Assembly (NCBI RefSeq): GCF_036014195.1
Contig: NZ_CP107918.1
Location: 6,386,001-6,450,000, forward strand
DNA length: 64,000 bases
Direction: 5' to 3'
Origin: Streptomyces sp. NBC_00442
GTDB taxonomy: Bacteria; Actinomycetota; Actinomycetes; Streptomycetales; Streptomycetaceae
A program made the position numbers and the translations under genes. Each line of letters begins with the position of its first letter. Within the stretch, counting starts at the first letter, position 1. The notes beneath the pieces are model-generated. The model searched no databases, was not told the DNA's origin, and was given only the letters and a program-made list of their open reading frames with translations. This document shows, piece by piece, positions 56,074 to 64,000 of this stretch.

Positions 56074-57012
56074 TCAGGACCGGGCCCGCTGCGTCACCGC
56101 GATGCACACCAGGACGCCCGCCGCGGCGAGCGGGGCGGCCGGGCTCAGGTGCTCGCCGAGCAGCAGCACCGACCAGACGAGCGTCAGGAGGGGCTGCGCC
56201 AGCTGGAGCTGGCTGGCCTTGGCGACGCCGATGGCGGCCATGCCCCGGTACCAGAGGTACAGGCCGAGGAATGTGGAGGCGGAAGCCACCCAGAGCAGCC
56301 CGACGACCCCGTGGACGGTGAGGTGCCAGGGTTCCAGGGTGAGGCCGAGGACCGTGCCGGTCACGGTGAGCGGGACGCACAGGACCAGGGCCCAACCGAC
56401 GACGTGCCAGCCCGGCATGAGGCCCGAGAGCCGCCCGCCCTCGGTGTATCCGGCGGCACACAGGAGCAGCGCCGCGAACAGGTAGAGGTCAGCACGCGAC
56501 AGCTCCCCGCCGCTCTGCTGGACGGTGAAGACGACCACCACGGCGGCGCCGGCGAGCGCGGCCGCCCAGAAGGCGCGTGAGGGGCGCCGCCGGGTGCGCA
56601 GGGCCGCGAAGGCGGCCGTGGTGAGCGGCAGCAGACCCACCACGACGGCCGCGTGCGACGTCGTCGCGGTCCCGAGCGCCAGCGTGGTCAGGACCGGGAA
56701 ACCGATCATCACGCCACCCACGACCACGGCGAACCCGCCCCAGTGCGACCGGTCGGGAAACGGCACCCGGCCCCGCCACAGGAAGACCCCGGCGAGCAGC
56801 GCGGCGATCAGCAGCCGCAGCGACACCATCGACCACGTGCCGAAGCTCTCCAGTCCCCAGGCGGTGCTGGGGAAGGTCAGGGAGAACGAGAGCACGCCGA
56901 GCGTGGCGAGAGCCGTCCCGCGCGGCAGGGCGGGACGACGGTGGCCGTCCTCCTGAACTGCTGTCGGAACCGCTATCGGAACAGGGGGAGTAGCGCTATT
57001 CTGTGCTGTCAT
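56074..57012 (-). CDS. EamA/DMT-family transporter
   Basis: 312-residue membrane protein with ten hydrophobic helices in two EamA repeats ('ALATLGVLSFSLTFPSTAWGLES', 'SMVSLRLLIAALLAGVFLW' in the first; 'VVGLLWVASASTFLGLYLWYRGMAAIG' and 'LLTLVWSVLLLGEHLS' in the second). The family exports metabolites and amino acids. ATG 57012 overlaps the divergent regulator start codon by two bases. A -10-like TACGCT on this strand (57018-57023) lies five bases upstream of the start codon, so the transcript would be leaderless. Confidence 0.9.
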   Translation of the reverse strand: MTAQNSATPPVPIAVPTAVQEDGHRRPALPRGTALATLGVLSFSLTFPSTAWGLESFGTWSMVSLRLLIAALLAGVFLWRGRVPFPDRSHWGGFAVVVGGVMIGFPVLTTLALGTATTSHAAVVVGLLPLTTAAFAALRTRRRPSRAFWAAALAGAAVVVVFTVQQSGGELSRADLYLFAALLLCAAGYTEGGRLSGLMPGWHVVGWALVLCVPLTVTGTVLGLTLEPWHLTVHGVVGLLWVASASTFLGLYLWYRGMAAIGVAKASQLQLAQPLLTLVWSVLLLGEHLSPAAPLAAAGVLVCIAVTQRARS

Positions 57013-57023
57013 GCATGAGCGTA
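56997..57023. promoter_or_regulatory. Interlocked divergent promoters with overlapping start codons
   Basis: Rightward -10 TATTCT (56997-57002) for the MocR gene (ATG 57011), and leftward -10 TACGCT (complement of 57018-57023) for the EamA gene (ATG at 57012 reading left). The start codons share bases 57011-57012. Each gene has part of its promoter inside the other's coding region, and both mRNAs should be leaderless. Confidence 0.5.
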
Positions 57024-58447
57024 GCAGCGTGGCTGAACTGGCAAAATCCCTCCGGGGCGAACTCAATCGCTACTCCGTGGGCGGAAGGCTGCCGTCCAGT
57101 CGAGCCCTCGTCGAGCGCTACCGGGTCTCCCCGGTGACGGTCTCAAGGGCCCTCGCCCAGCTCGTCGCGGAGGGGCTCGTCGTCACCCGCCCCGGCGCGG
57201 GCGCCTACCGCGCCGAGCCGCGCGCCGACACCGGCCGCACCGGCGACACCTCCTGGCAGGAGGTCGCGCTCAGCGCCGACGGCGCCACCGAGCCGGCCCC
57301 GCGCGCGGTCGACGCCGCCGGAGTCCTGGCCGCCCTCGCGGTTCCGGCGACCGGCGTCATCGACCTCAGCGGCGGCTACCTCGACGCGGGGCTCCAGCCC
57401 GAGCGGGCCATGGGCGCGGCGCTCGCACGGGCCGGCCGCCGCCCCGGGGTGTGGAGCCGCCCGCCCGTCGACGGGCTGCCCGAACTGCGCTCCTGGTTCG
57501 CCCGGGAGATCGGCGCCGCCGTCACCGCGGCCGACGTACTGATCACCTCGGGCGGCCAGGCAGCCCTGACCACCACTTTGCGCGCGCTCGTCGCGCCCGG
57601 CGCCCCCGTCCTCGTCGAATCGCCCACCTACCCCGGCACCCTGGCGGTGGCCCGCGCCGCCGGGCTGCGTCCCGTCCCGGTCCCGGTCGATGCCGACGGC
57701 GTGCGACCCGATCTCCTCGCCCGCGCCTTCCAGGCCACCGGCGCCCGCGTCTTCTACTGCCAGCCCCTCTTCCAGAACCCGACCGGCGCCCTCCTGTCCC
57801 CGGACCGCGGCCGCGAAGTGGTGGGCATCGCCCACTCCTTCGGTGCGTTCGTCGTGGAGGACGACTTCGCCCGCCGGCTCGGTCACGAGGACGCCGGAGC
57901 GCTGCCCGCGCCGCTCGCCGCCGACGACCCTAACGGTGTCGTCGTCCATGTCTCCTCCCTCACCAAGGCGACTTCGCCGAGCCTGCGGATCGGGGCGCTC
58001 GCCGCCCGCGGACCGGTACGGGAGCGCCTGCGCGCCATCCAGGCCGTCGACTCCTTCTTCGTGCCGCGCCCCTTGCAGGAGACCGCCATCGAACTCGTCG
58101 GCTCCCCGGCCTGGGACCGTCATCTGCACGCCGTCTCCGCCGAGTTGACGGCCCGTCGCGAAGCCCTGGCAGGCGGCGTACTGCACCGCCTGCCCGAACT
58201 GGCCCTGCCCCACATCCCCTCCGGCGGCTATCACCTCTGGCTCCGGCTGCCCGAGGACCTGCCCGAGCCCGCCGTCGTCGCCGCCGCGCTGCGTGCCGGC
58301 GTCGCCGTCTCCGCGGGCCGCCCCCACTTCGGTGCCGAACCCCCGGCCGGCCATCTCCGCCTCAGCTTCGCGGGCGTGACGGGGCGCGCGCAGATCGCCG
58401 AAGCGGTGCGCAGGCTGCGCACCGCCCTGGACGACGTGCGGAGTTGA
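57011..58447 (+). CDS. MocR-family regulator (GntR HTH fused to aminotransferase domain)
   Basis: 478 residues: an N-terminal GntR winged helix ('GGRLPSSRALVERYRVSPVTVSRALAQLVAEGLVVTRPGAGAYRAE', about 24-70) joined to a PLP aminotransferase-I-like domain. 'ITSGGQAALTTTLRALVAPG', 'ESPTYPGTLAVARAAG', 'FYCQPLFQNPTGALLS' and the PLP lysine in 'HVSSLTKATSPSLRIG' are present, so cofactor binding looks intact. Such proteins sense PLP or an amino compound. It is divergent from an EamA exporter with overlapping start codons, its obvious target. Confidence 0.92.
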   Translation: MHERSSVAELAKSLRGELNRYSVGGRLPSSRALVERYRVSPVTVSRALAQLVAEGLVVTRPGAGAYRAEPRADTGRTGDTSWQEVALSADGATEPAPRAVDAAGVLAALAVPATGVIDLSGGYLDAGLQPERAMGAALARAGRRPGVWSRPPVDGLPELRSWFAREIGAAVTAADVLITSGGQAALTTTLRALVAPGAPVLVESPTYPGTLAVARAAGLRPVPVPVDADGVRPDLLARAFQATGARVFYCQPLFQNPTGALLSPDRGREVVGIAHSFGAFVVEDDFARRLGHEDAGALPAPLAADDPNGVVVHVSSLTKATSPSLRIGALAARGPVRERLRAIQAVDSFFVPRPLQETAIELVGSPAWDRHLHAVSAELTARREALAGGVLHRLPELALPHIPSGGYHLWLRLPEDLPEPAVVAAALRAGVAVSAGRPHFGAEPPAGHLRLSFAGVTGRAQIAEAVRRLRTALDDVRS

Positions 58448-58609
58448 CCGGGCGCGCCCGGGGCGGCCCCGTGGCGGCGGCACCCGCGCTCCCGTGACGG
58501 CGGCACCCGCGCCTCGGGGTTGGGCGACGGCCTCCCGGCCCGGCGCGCGTCACCCGCCGAAGTGGTGCCCGCCACTGACAAGCCGCCCGCCGGCTGCCAG
58601 GCTCCTGCC

Positions 58610-59041
58610 ATGAGCGAAGTGATCTTCCGCGAGTACGCGATCTCGGCCGACCCCGCCCGGCTCGACCCGGCACGGATCCACCACTGGCTGTCCACCGACG
58701 CGTACTGGGCTCTCGGCCGGACCCGCGAGAAGCAGGACGCCGCCATCGCGGGGTCCCTCAACTTCGGTGCCTACGAGGCGAGTTCGGGCGAACAGGTCGC
58801 CTATGCGCGGGTCGTCACCGATCACGCCACGTTCGCGTGGCTGTGTGATGTGTACGTCGATCCCGCGGTACGGGGCAAGGGCCTCGGCACGGCCATGGTG
58901 GCCGCGGTGCGTGATCACCTCGCCCCGGTCGGCCTGCGCAGGATCATGCTGGCCACGGCCGATGCCCACGGGGTCTACGAGAAGCTGGGCTTCCGCGCCC
59001 TGGAGAACCCGGACCGGTGGATGGCGCTCGGCCTTCAGTAG
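58610..59041 (+). CDS. GNAT-family N-acetyltransferase
   Basis: 143-residue acetyltransferase. The acetyl-CoA pyrophosphate loop is 'VDPAVRGKGLGTAMVAAVRDHL' (R/Q-x-x-G-x-G/A pattern), preceded by 'YARVVTDHATFAWLCDVYV' and followed by 'IMLATADAHGVYEKLGF'. The fold is of the small YafP/ElaA-like kind; substrate unknown. ATG 58610 is chosen because the longer frame is non-homologous; no Shine-Dalgarno is visible. Upstream, 58468-58515 holds two tandem copies of a roughly 24-base CCGTGRCGGCGGCACCCGCG unit. Confidence 0.87.
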   Translation: MSEVIFREYAISADPARLDPARIHHWLSTDAYWALGRTREKQDAAIAGSLNFGAYEASSGEQVAYARVVTDHATFAWLCDVYVDPAVRGKGLGTAMVAAVRDHLAPVGLRRIMLATADAHGVYEKLGFRALENPDRWMALGLQ

Positions 59042-59133
59042 GGCACATCCCGCGGCCGCGGGCCCGACGCCGCGAAACGGCCGGGCGCGGTGGGCAGGCG
59101 CGGCCGCGGGGGCCGGCGCGGGGCCGGCGCCCC

Positions 59134-59622
59134 TCAGTGCGGGCCCGGTGGTTCGGTGAGCCAGGCGCCGATGCCCGGCAGCGCGTCCGGCCCGCTGTCG
59201 CTCTCCACCGAGCCGACGAGGTCGGCGATCGTGACCGCGGCCAGTGACGCCCGCCACGCGGCGTCCGCGGCGCCCATCGCTCGGGCGATGGGGCACTGCT
59301 GCGCACACTTCTCCGGGGGTGTCGCGAACGGCCCCCGCTGACGGATCTCGGTGCACACGAACGCCGGGGCCGCCCCGTCGACGGCCTGCACCACATCGAG
59401 CAGCGTGATGGCGCCGGCCGCCTTGGCGAGCACATAACCGCCGGTCTTGCCCTGGATGGAGTGCACAAGGCCGGCCCGTGAAAGCGCCTGCAAGTGCTTG
59501 GCCATATAGCTGGGCGACACATCGTGCAGCTCGGCGAGACGGGCGGCCGGCACAGGGTCCCCGGCCGCCGTCAGCACCACACAGCAGTGCAGCGCCCACT
59601 CGACGCCGCCGGACAGTTTCAT
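59134..59622 (-). CDS. rsrR: Rrf2-family redox regulator, RsrR-like
   Basis: 162-residue Rrf2 winged-helix regulator. The DNA-binding part includes 'AARLAELHDVSPSYMAKHLQALSRAGLV'. The residues that I recall as ligands of the unusual [2Fe-2S] cluster of Streptomyces venezuelae RsrR are all present at the same numbers: Glu8, His33, Cys90 and Cys110, with Trp9 beside Glu8; Cys106 is an extra. ATG 59622 has GGGAGGC upstream. It is divergent from an NmrA-like NAD(P)-binding gene, as in S. venezuelae, with a triple operator between. Confidence 0.88.
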   Translation of the reverse strand: MKLSGGVEWALHCCVVLTAAGDPVPAARLAELHDVSPSYMAKHLQALSRAGLVHSIQGKTGGYVLAKAAGAITLLDVVQAVDGAAPAFVCTEIRQRGPFATPPEKCAQQCPIARAMGAADAAWRASLAAVTIADLVGSVESDSGPDALPGIGAWLTEPPGPH

Positions 59623-59633
59623 GCCGCCTCCCG

Positions 59634-59664
59634 TTGACTCGGACAGAGACTATCCGAGTATTAT
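59634..59664 (+). promoter_or_regulatory. Promoter of the NmrA-like gene
   Basis: TTGACT (59634-59639), 19-base spacer and TATTAT (59659-59664). The -10 lies exactly between two arms of the RsrR-type operator, so bound repressor would block it. Confidence 0.6.
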
Positions 59665-59687
59665 CTCGGATATCGGGTATCCGAGTT
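59651..59687. promoter_or_regulatory. RsrR-type operator, three 8-base arms
   Basis: TATCCGAG (59651-59658), CTCGGATA (59665-59672) and TATCCGAG (59678-59685) alternate in direction with 6- and 5-base spacers, giving two overlapping perfect inverted repeats. The second pair extends to an 11-3-11 arrangement (59663-59687), the recalled RsrR class 1 site architecture. Confidence 0.8.
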
Positions 59688-59727
59688 TGCGTATGGGAAA
59701 TGTCCAGCTCCCGAAGGAAGGTCCACC

Positions 59728-60471
59728 ATGAAGATCACCGTCATCGGCACCGGGCTCATCGGCTCCCAGCTGGCCACCCGGCTCGCAGGTCTGGGGCACG
59801 ACGTGACCAGCGCGTCCCTGTCGTCCGGCGTCGACCTGCTCACCGGCGAGGGCCTCGACGCGGCGCTCGCGGGGGCACACGCCGTGGTCAACGTGACGAA
59901 CTCGCCGACGTTCGACGAGAAGTCCCTCGACTTCTTCCGCACCACCGTGGGAAATCTGCTCGACGCGGGCGAGCGGTCCGGCGTCCGCCACCAGGTGGCC
60001 CTGTCGATCGTCGGCGCCGACCGGGTTCCCGAGCTGGACTACTACCGGGCCAAGGTGCTCCAGGAGGACCTGCTGCGCGGCGGTCCCACGCCGTACTCGA
60101 TCGTCCGCGCGACGCAGTTCTTCGAATTCATGGAGCCCACGATGAGCTGGACGTCGGACGACGCCGCGGTGCGGCTGCCGGCCACCGCCATCCAGCCCAC
60201 CGCCAGCGCCGACGTCGTGAACGCCCTCGCCGAAGTGGCCGCGGGGCACCCGCTCGACGGGATCCTGAACGTCGCGGGGCCCGACACGTTCACGCTCGAC
60301 GCGCTCGGCCGGCTCACCCTGGCCGCCCGCGGAGACGAGCGTCCCGTGATCACCGATGACCGGGCCGGCCTCTTCGCCGCGGTCCACGACGACGCCCTGA
60401 CCGCGGGGCCGGACGCGCACCTGGCGCCCACGCGGTACGAGGACTGGCTGACCGGCACCCTCAACGCCTGA
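59728..60471 (+). CDS. NmrA-like NAD(P)-binding protein
   Basis: 247-residue atypical short-chain-dehydrogenase fold of the NmrA/HSCARG type, proposed to sense the NADP(H) state. The cofactor loop is G7-T-G9-L-I-G12 in 'MKITVIGTGLIGSQLATRL'; 'AVVNVTNSPTF' and 'YYRAKVLQEDLLRGG' follow, and the catalytic Tyr-Lys pair of true dehydrogenases is not clearly kept. ATG 59728 has GAAGGAAGG upstream. It is divergent from the RsrR-like gene and behind a promoter overlapped by its operator, so it should respond to redox stress. Confidence 0.9.
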   Translation: MKITVIGTGLIGSQLATRLAGLGHDVTSASLSSGVDLLTGEGLDAALAGAHAVVNVTNSPTFDEKSLDFFRTTVGNLLDAGERSGVRHQVALSIVGADRVPELDYYRAKVLQEDLLRGGPTPYSIVRATQFFEFMEPTMSWTSDDAAVRLPATAIQPTASADVVNALAEVAAGHPLDGILNVAGPDTFTLDALGRLTLAARGDERPVITDDRAGLFAAVHDDALTAGPDAHLAPTRYEDWLTGTLNA

Positions 60472-60493
60472 GACCCGGCGCCCCGGCCGGGTC
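60472..60493. terminator. Hairpin between convergent NmrA-like and VOC genes
   Basis: 7-bp arms GACCCGG/CCGGGTC (60472-60478 and 60487-60493) with an 8-base loop, starting right after the NmrA-like stop codon. Confidence 0.5.
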
Positions 60494-60504
60494 GCGTCGC
60501 CCGC

Positions 60505-60954
60505 TCAGGCCGGTGCCGGGGTGGGCTGTTCGCCGAAGACCCAGGGCGCGAGGACGACGAGCCAGCCGTCGGGATCCTCGAAGCTCACCGCGCCCCGCTC
60601 AGGCCAGTAGGGGTTCGCGGCGGGCACCGGGCGATGCCCGTGCTCGGCCAGCCGCCGGGTTGCGCGGGCGACGGCCTCGGGGCCGCGGAGGTAGAGCACC
60701 AGCTGGTTCTCGGGGTTCGGCTCAGGGATGCGGGGCGAGTCGCCGTGCTGCAGGAGCTCCATGTGCACCGGGGTGCCCGGCAGGCCGAGCACGACACCGT
60801 CGTACCCCTGATGGCCGCGCCACTGGGCGAGCACCGGCAGGCCGAGGACATCGCGGTAGAAGACCAGGACGTCGTCGTACCTCGCGGTCGGCCGGGCGAA
60901 CCGGACCGCTCCTACATCGAGATGGCTGGGCCAGGTGTGAGACATGCGGCCCAT
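60505..60954 (-). CDS. VOC-superfamily (glyoxalase/bleomycin-resistance-like) protein
   Basis: 149 residues with the paired beta-alpha-beta-beta-beta fold of the VOC superfamily: 'ARYDDVLVFYRDVLGLPVLAQWRGHQGYDGVVLGLPGTPVHMELLQHG' (first module) and 'RATRRLAEHGHRPVPAANPYWPERGAVSFEDPDGWLVVLAPW' (second), each quoted as landmarks only. His and Glu metal positions are plausible. ATG 60954 is used; ATG 60945 (MSHTWP) is an alternative. It follows the upstream membrane-protein gene by 4 bases, so the two are probably one operon. Substrate is unknown. Confidence 0.85.
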   Translation of the reverse strand: MGRMSHTWPSHLDVGAVRFARPTARYDDVLVFYRDVLGLPVLAQWRGHQGYDGVVLGLPGTPVHMELLQHGDSPRIPEPNPENQLVLYLRGPEAVARATRRLAEHGHRPVPAANPYWPERGAVSFEDPDGWLVVLAPWVFGEQPTPAPA

Positions 60955-60958
60955 GCTG

Positions 60959-62359
60959 TCAGGCGCGCCCCTGGGCCGAATCGGGCTTGGGGCGTAGGCC
61001 TTGGGGAGGGGCCCTGGGACGGGCCGCAGTGCGCCCCGAGCGGCAGCCGGCGGCCAACCGGCCGAGGCCACCGCTCCCTTCGGGGCGGCGGCAGCGAGCC
61101 CGGAGCGCCTGTTCGCCGGCCGAGGCGGACGGTTGTCCTGGGCGCAGGCGCGCATCAGTGGTCCGCGCGGGTGTCCGTGCGTCGACGACCGTCGCCAGCA
61201 AGCCGTAGTACGCACCGGTGCGGCTCTCGAAATCCGTGTGCGCGGACAGGCCGGGGACGCGGTCGTCCGGTGCGCGCAACAGGTCGACGGATGTCTGGGC
61301 GAAGCGGGCGGGCAGGCCTTCCCGCCCGGCGCCTGCCAGGAGGGAGCGCAGTGTGGTGACGGCGGCACGGGAGATCTCGCGCTGTTCCCGCCCGGCGCGC
61401 AGCATGCTCCGGTACCCGGACGCCGGTTCGGCCTCGACGAGGGTCCGGCTCGGGTCGTCGGCGAGTTCCCTGCCGGTGTGCGCCGTCCGGTGCGCCTCGG
61501 CCCCGGCTTCCAGCAGGACGTGCAGCGCGTCGAGCGGAGCGGTGGTGTGCGGTCCTGATGCGGCGGGGTCGATGCGAACGGAGAGGGTGGCCTCGACGTC
61601 GTCCGCGAGACGGCGGGCGGCGGCGTGGGCGCGCTCGGCCGTGCGACGTCCGACGCCCGTGTGTCCCAGGCCCCGCACTCCGGCGTCGAGCACGTCCCGC
61701 GCGGTGCGGGCGCCGGCCGCCTCCAGCTCGCGCGCCTCCGGGCCGGCCGCCACCCCTTCGAACAGTCGCGCAACGGGGGTGGCGCTCAGCTTCGCCTCCG
61801 TCTGCTCGGCGCGCAGTGCGTTCCACGCCGCGCGCACGGCGTCGCGAGCCCGTGCGTGGTCCTGGGCCACCCGCTCGGCCCTCTCGTGCAGCGCGCGTGC
61901 CCGAGCCACGGTCCTGGGGCGTACGCCCGCCAGGCGAACCGAGCCGCGGAGGTTCCCTCCGAAGAGACCGACGGCGATCAGGGCCAGACCGCTCAGCATG
62001 AGCGCGTCGGACAGCGCGTAGGGATTCTCGTCGTCGGGCGACGGCTCCAGGTCCCCCTTGTGCCGGCCCTCGGTGAACATGAAGCCCGTTTCCCAGCCGT
62101 TCCGCGTGCCCGAAGCGGAGGACGACGGCTTGAGCAGCTCGCCCCTCCCCGGGTCGCACCGATAAGCGGCCTCGCGCGAGCGACCCCCGTCGTGGTACGG
62201 GTCCTGCCAGCGCACGGTGCACCGGCCGTCGGGCTTCTCGCTGATCACGGTGAGGTCGATCTGGCGCGTCTCGGGATACGTGACGTAGGTGTACGCCGAC
62301 CAACCGAACAGCACGACGCCGAGCGCCAGCACCCAGCGAAAGAACGGCCTGTGCCGCAT
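60959..62359 (-). CDS. Membrane-anchored helical protein of unknown function
   Basis: 466 residues. One N-terminal helix (about 8-27, 'RWVLALGVVLFGWSAYTYV') and a second near 120-135 ('ALMLSGLALIAVGLFGG') flank a DUF3592-like extracytoplasmic part with 'CTVRWQDPYHDGGRSREAAYRCD'. The remaining ~300 residues are Ala/Arg-rich and helical ('ARALHERAERVAQDHARARDAVRAAWNALR'). The last ~65 residues are low-complexity Arg/Pro/Gly and look less gene-like, so the native C-terminus may have been lost. ATG 62359 has GAGGGGGG just upstream. Four bases separate it from the VOC gene. Confidence 0.72.
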   Translation of the reverse strand: MRHRPFFRWVLALGVVLFGWSAYTYVTYPETRQIDLTVISEKPDGRCTVRWQDPYHDGGRSREAAYRCDPGRGELLKPSSSASGTRNGWETGFMFTEGRHKGDLEPSPDDENPYALSDALMLSGLALIAVGLFGGNLRGSVRLAGVRPRTVARARALHERAERVAQDHARARDAVRAAWNALRAEQTEAKLSATPVARLFEGVAAGPEARELEAAGARTARDVLDAGVRGLGHTGVGRRTAERAHAAARRLADDVEATLSVRIDPAASGPHTTAPLDALHVLLEAGAEAHRTAHTGRELADDPSRTLVEAEPASGYRSMLRAGREQREISRAAVTTLRSLLAGAGREGLPARFAQTSVDLLRAPDDRVPGLSAHTDFESRTGAYYGLLATVVDARTPARTTDARLRPGQPSASAGEQALRARCRRPEGSGGLGRLAAGCRSGRTAARPRAPPQGLRPKPDSAQGRA

Positions 62360-62536
62360 GGTCCCCCCTCATCCCCGGCCTATGACCCCCGGCCCAGGAC
62401 CCCGGCGGAGATTACCGCCGGCCGGCGGCAGTGGGCCGGGGCCGCCGTCCGCGTGCGGCGGCGCCCCCCGACCCCTTCGAAGGGGCCCGGCCCGGCCGCA
62501 GCCGCCGCCTCGACGCCAGGTCGTCACCCCGCTGCC

Positions 62537-62560
62537 CCTGGCCGGCCGGCCCCGGCCAGG
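62537..62560. terminator. Hairpin upstream of the arginine operon
   Basis: Perfect 9-bp arms CCTGGCCGG/CCGGCCAGG (62537-62545 and 62552-62560) with a 6-base loop, in the divergent gap before argC. It could insulate the arginine promoter. The rest of 62360-62583 shows no gene. Confidence 0.45.
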
Positions 62561-62583
62561 CATAGCCCGCCGCACACATGTCT

Positions 62584-64000
<1,417 letters not shown>

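Overview
The window is a high-GC actinobacterial chromosome segment, almost certainly from a Streptomyces. The grounds are a proteasome/pupylation locus, strong G/C third-position bias, frequent GTG and TTG starts, SsgA-clade style Tat and glnA4 gene sets, long perfect GC-rich terminator hairpins, and gene order that I recall as conserved in the core of Streptomyces chromosomes. No tRNA, rRNA, CRISPR array, prophage or insertion sequence was seen. All functional names come from reading motifs and recalled family knowledge; no database search was run.

Layout. 1-9.1 kb is the proteasome-accessory locus: the end of prcB, prcA, an inserted LacI-regulator/MFS-exporter divergent pair, pafA, two FKBP prolyl isomerases, the WYL regulators pafB and pafC, and two small genes. 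9.3-14.5 kb holds tatA, tatC, a diacylglycerol-kinase-like lipid kinase and a large Ski2-like helicase. 14.6-21.2 kb holds a TetR regulator, an ADP-ribosylglycohydrolase, a PadR/ABC exporter unit, a siderophore-interacting protein behind an iron box, and a 5'-3' exonuclease. 21.2-25.8 kb is a glycine-betaine type ABC system (ATPase plus a permease/binding-protein fusion) with an XRE-cupin regulator and a cobalamin-type binding protein. 25.8-28.0 kb is a TDT-family transporter with a divergent LysR regulator.

28.1-36.3 kb is a coherent ethanolamine/gamma-glutamyl pathway island: GATase hydrolase, ethanolamine-type permease and GntR/FCD regulator leftward; GlnA4-type gamma-glutamyl ligase, aldehyde dehydrogenase and SDR rightward; and a secreted phosphorylcholine-phosphatase-like enzyme. 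Two copies of one spaced motif sit in front of both arms. 36.3-42.4 kb carries envelope and housekeeping genes of mostly unknown role, including a proline-rich membrane protein coupled to a mycosin-like subtilase. 42.4-50.7 kb is translation: infC (ATC start, with an attenuator-like leader), rpmI, rplT, an rRNA methyltransferase, a PAS histidine kinase, pheS and pheT.

50.7-62.4 kb is accessory: a PP2C phosphatase remnant, a TPR-type regulator, NUDIX, 3-hydroxyacyl-CoA dehydrogenase, a Tat-exported glycosidase-like protein, an EamA transporter and MocR regulator whose start codons overlap, a GNAT, an RsrR-like [2Fe-2S] Rrf2 regulator divergent from an NmrA-like gene, a VOC protein and an unknown membrane protein. 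62.6-64 kb begins the arginine operon (argC, argJ) behind a promoter that overlaps ARG-box-like repeats; argJ runs off the window.

The most interesting signals are regulatory: the shared operator of the ethanolamine island, the RsrR-type ligand set with its triple operator, the infC leader, the paired alternative hairpins between padR and its ABC genes, a hairpin hiding the NUDIX ribosome binding site, and the overlapping divergent starts at 57.01 kb.
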